From: Alphaproteobacteria bacterium
Lineage (GTDB): Bacteria > Pseudomonadota > Alphaproteobacteria > Micropepsales > Micropepsaceae
Assembly: GCA_003158585.1 (NCBI GenBank)
Contig: PMKE01000067.1
Span: 29,574-93,573, forward strand
DNA length: 64,000 nt
Direction: 5' to 3'
Positions 62,267-64,000 of the stretch are shown in pieces. The position numbers and the translations under genes were made by a program. The notes beneath the pieces were generated by a model. That model worked only from the letters and a program-made list of their open reading frames with translations. It had not been told where the DNA came from and did no database searches. Numbering within the stretch: the first letter of the stretch is position 1; each line of letters begins with the position of its first letter.

Positions 62267-62719
62267 ATGGAAGATGGGGTAATCGCGGCGGCCCAAAAGG
62301 CTTTCTGTCTTCGCTTAAGGGACAGCAATGACGTCTCTGCCAACACAAAGAACGCCAACGCAATCGCCAAGGCGTGGCGGAAGGCCGTCCACGAGCTTGA
62401 TCCGGATCGGTATCAGATCGAAGCTCTTGTCGATCCCGAGTTGGATCAGAGAATTGACGTTATCGACTCGATGGCCATGTGCGCCTACGAGTTCAAGGTA
62501 TCCGGAAAAAATGCATGCGCCGAGTTCTACAAGGACATCGTGAAGGTGATCGTGTGGAATGAGAGGCGAAAACGCAAGATCACGGGTTTGGTCTTCATCA
62601 CCGCGGAGGACTTTGGCCGCCCGTTTCTTGAATCGCCAATGCCGAAAGCATACACCGAGTACTTGGCGCGAAGTGGTCTGTCGGTGAGAGTGGAATATGT
62701 CCGACACGAATGTGGATGA
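62267..62719 (+). CDS. Orphan protein, possible PD-(D/E)XK nuclease fold, 150 aa
   Basis: I do not recognise a named family. The core DQRIDVIDSMAMCAYEFKVSG has the D...E-x-K pattern of PD-(D/E)XK enzymes on adjacent strands. The following helix (ACAEFYKDIVKVIVWNE) and strand (ITGLVFITAE) fit that fold. No partner methylase or helicase is present. It has a lower GC content than its neighbours and sits between the toxin-antitoxin pair and cmk, which suggests acquired DNA. The nuclease call is tentative. Confidence 0.55.
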   Translation: MEDGVIAAAQKAFCLRLRDSNDVSANTKNANAIAKAWRKAVHELDPDRYQIEALVDPELDQRIDVIDSMAMCAYEFKVSGKNACAEFYKDIVKVIVWNERRKRKITGLVFITAEDFGRPFLESPMPKAYTEYLARSGLSVRVEYVRHECG

Positions 62720-62773
62720 CCACCATGTCCAGAACTCGCACCCCGTCGTCTGTGACTCCGGAGCGCAGAGCAA

Positions 62774-63430
62774 ATGACCATCATCATCGCAGTCGACGGC
62801 ACCGCGGCTTCGGGAAAGGGGACGCTGGCGAAGAAGCTGGCGGCGCATTTCGGATTCCATCATCTGGATTCCGGTTCGCTCTATCGCTTGGTTGCGCTGG
62901 GCGTCGTGGAAGCGGGTGGCGACCCCAATAAGGAAGAAGATGCACTGGCCGCGGCGCGCACCATTATTCCCGCCCGCGCGAGCGATCCCGCCATCCGCAC
63001 CGCCGGGATGGGCAACATCGCCTCGGTCGTGTCGGCCTATCCATCCGTGCGCGCAGCGCTGCTGGAATTCCAGCGTACCTTCGCCAAGCGTCCGCCCGGC
63101 GCGGTGATCGACGGGCGCGACATCGGCACGGTGGTCTGCCCCGACGCCACTGTGAAGCTGTTCATCGACGCCCGCTCCGAAATCCGTGCTCATCGCCGCT
63201 GGCTGGAGCTTTCTGCCGCAGGGAAATCGCCCTCGGAAGTGGAGATTCTCGCCGATATCCAGGCCCGCGATGCCCGCGACCGCAGCCGCGCCGTGGCGCC
63301 GCTCGTGCCCGCGCCGGACGCTCGCTTGCTCGATACCTCCGATTTGGCTATAGACGCCGCGTTCGCGGCAGCCCTCGCGCTGGTCAAACCCGGTGTCGAG
63401 AACGCGCTTAGGACGCAGGCCAAGGGGTAA
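62774..63430 (+). CDS. cmk: Cytidylate kinase
   Basis: A 218-residue NMP kinase. The P-loop is VDGTAASGKGTLA near the N-terminus. FHHLDSGSLYRLVAL binds CMP, GAVIDGRDIGTVVCPDA is the CMP-specific motif, and the lid is RDARDRSRAVAPL. It phosphorylates CMP and dCMP. It precedes rpsA, as in most proteobacteria. Confidence 0.96.
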   Translation: MTIIIAVDGTAASGKGTLAKKLAAHFGFHHLDSGSLYRLVALGVVEAGGDPNKEEDALAAARTIIPARASDPAIRTAGMGNIASVVSAYPSVRAALLEFQRTFAKRPPGAVIDGRDIGTVVCPDATVKLFIDARSEIRAHRRWLELSAAGKSPSEVEILADIQARDARDRSRAVAPLVPAPDARLLDTSDLAIDAAFAAALALVKPGVENALRTQAKG

Positions 63431-63557
63431 AGGAGACCCGGCGGCGTTCCTAAGCCTCCCGAACTTATCCGCAATCGAACCGCTATGCGGGCACGCCCGC
63501 ATGGAAGTCCGCCGGAGCAATCCGGTTCGGCACACCCGTATGAAAACCAGAGGCCCC

Positions 63558-64000
63558 ATGCACCGCCGTCACGCCGTCACCAAGATCCACGACGAATCCA
63601 TCTCCAGCCCCAGCCGCGACGATTTCACGGCCATGCTCGAAGAGAGCTTCGTCACCCAGTCGCCCGCCGAAGGTTCCGTCATCAAAGGCAAGGTCGTCGC
63701 CATCGAGAACGACTTCGCCATCGTCGATGTCGGCCTGAAAACCGAGGGCCGCGTCAGCCTCAAGGAATTTGCCATGCCCGGCATGACCCCCAAGGTCGCC
63801 GTGGGCGACGAGGTGGAGGTCTATCTCGAGCGCGTCGAGAACGCGCTGGGCGAGGCGGTGCTGTCGCGCGACAAGGCGCGTCGCGAGGAAAGCTGGGTGC
63901 GCCTGGAGCGGGCGTTCAACGAGCAGACCCGCGTGCAGGGCGTGATCTTCGGCCGCGTCAAGGGCGGCTTCACCGTCGATCTCGACGGTGCGGTGGCGTT
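63558..64000 (+). CDS. rpsA: 30S ribosomal protein S1, N-terminal part, cut by right edge
   Basis: About 147 residues are visible and the frame is open to the window end. SRDDFTAMLEESFVTQSPAEG is the usual S1 opening. The first S1 domain follows (VIKGKVVAIENDFAIVDVG, LKTEGRVSLKEF, VGDEVEVYLERVENALGEAV) and then SRDKARREESWVRLERAF and the start of the second domain. AGAGG lies just before ATG 63558; an ATG at 63540 is also in frame. Confidence 0.94.
   Translation, partial: MHRRHAVTKIHDESISSPSRDDFTAMLEESFVTQSPAEGSVIKGKVVAIENDFAIVDVGLKTEGRVSLKEFAMPGMTPKVAVGDEVEVYLERVENALGEAVLSRDKARREESWVRLERAFNEQTRVQGVIFGRVKGGFTVDLDGAVA

Overview
This is a GC-rich, densely packed bacterial window, almost certainly from an alphaproteobacterium. 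Three pieces of gene order support this: rnd-kdsD-lptC-lptA-lptB-rpoN-ptsN, a DUF1150 gene coupled to hsp20, and tRNA-Ala / FYDLN-acid protein / aroA / cmk / rpsA. I cannot name the genus from sequence alone.

About two thirds of the window (roughly 1-42.7 kb) is one exopolysaccharide (EPS) locus of the exosortase A (XrtA)/PEP-CTERM type. The left part (1-15.1 kb) is accessory: the end of a glycosyltransferase (GT), a beta-helix protein, an ElyC/YdcF-like protein, two secreted or unknown proteins, two FemAB/BioF2-like acyltransferases, an O-antigen-ligase-like protein, and two paralogous pairs of family-2 GT plus sulfotransferase. The middle part is the conserved core. On the minus strand are prsK-prsR-prsT (sensor, sigma-54 enhancer-binding regulator, TPR protein) and an operon of a priming sugar transferase with two GT4 enzymes. 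On the plus strand are a Wza-like export lipoprotein, an outer-membrane beta-barrel and a FemAB protein; then, past a minus-strand Wzx flippase, comes a run with Wzz, tyrosine kinase, XrtA-associated ATPase, polysaccharide deacetylase, GT, exosortase A fused to EpsI, and an asparagine-synthetase-like amidotransferase.

The locus ends with two genes for PEP-CTERM proteins, the predicted exosortase substrates. Each has a close match to a sigma-54 (-24/-12) promoter. Upstream of each lies the same inverted repeat, GAAGTGTAA-N7-TTACA, in the same orientation. Because prsK/prsR and rpoN lie in the same window, the simplest reading is that this repeat is the PrsR enhancer site. Both promoters contain an in-frame ATG that misleads simple gene calling, so both start codons are corrected here.

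The right part (42.8-64 kb) is housekeeping: RNase D, arabinose-5-phosphate isomerase, the LptC/A/B lipopolysaccharide-export genes, sigma-54, PtsN (with no hpf gene in its usual place), a UPF0182 membrane protein, an acyl-ACP thioesterase, DUF1150/Hsp20, a PabB-PabC fusion, a GMC oxidoreductase with a small Tat-like partner, a DUF1287 protein, a frameshifted GIY-YIG gene, tRNA-Ala(GGC), the FYDLN-acid protein, aroA, a UPF0114 membrane protein, a VapBC-like toxin-antitoxin pair with a perfect palindromic operator candidate, a possible PD-(D/E)XK nuclease orphan, cmk, and the start of rpsA.
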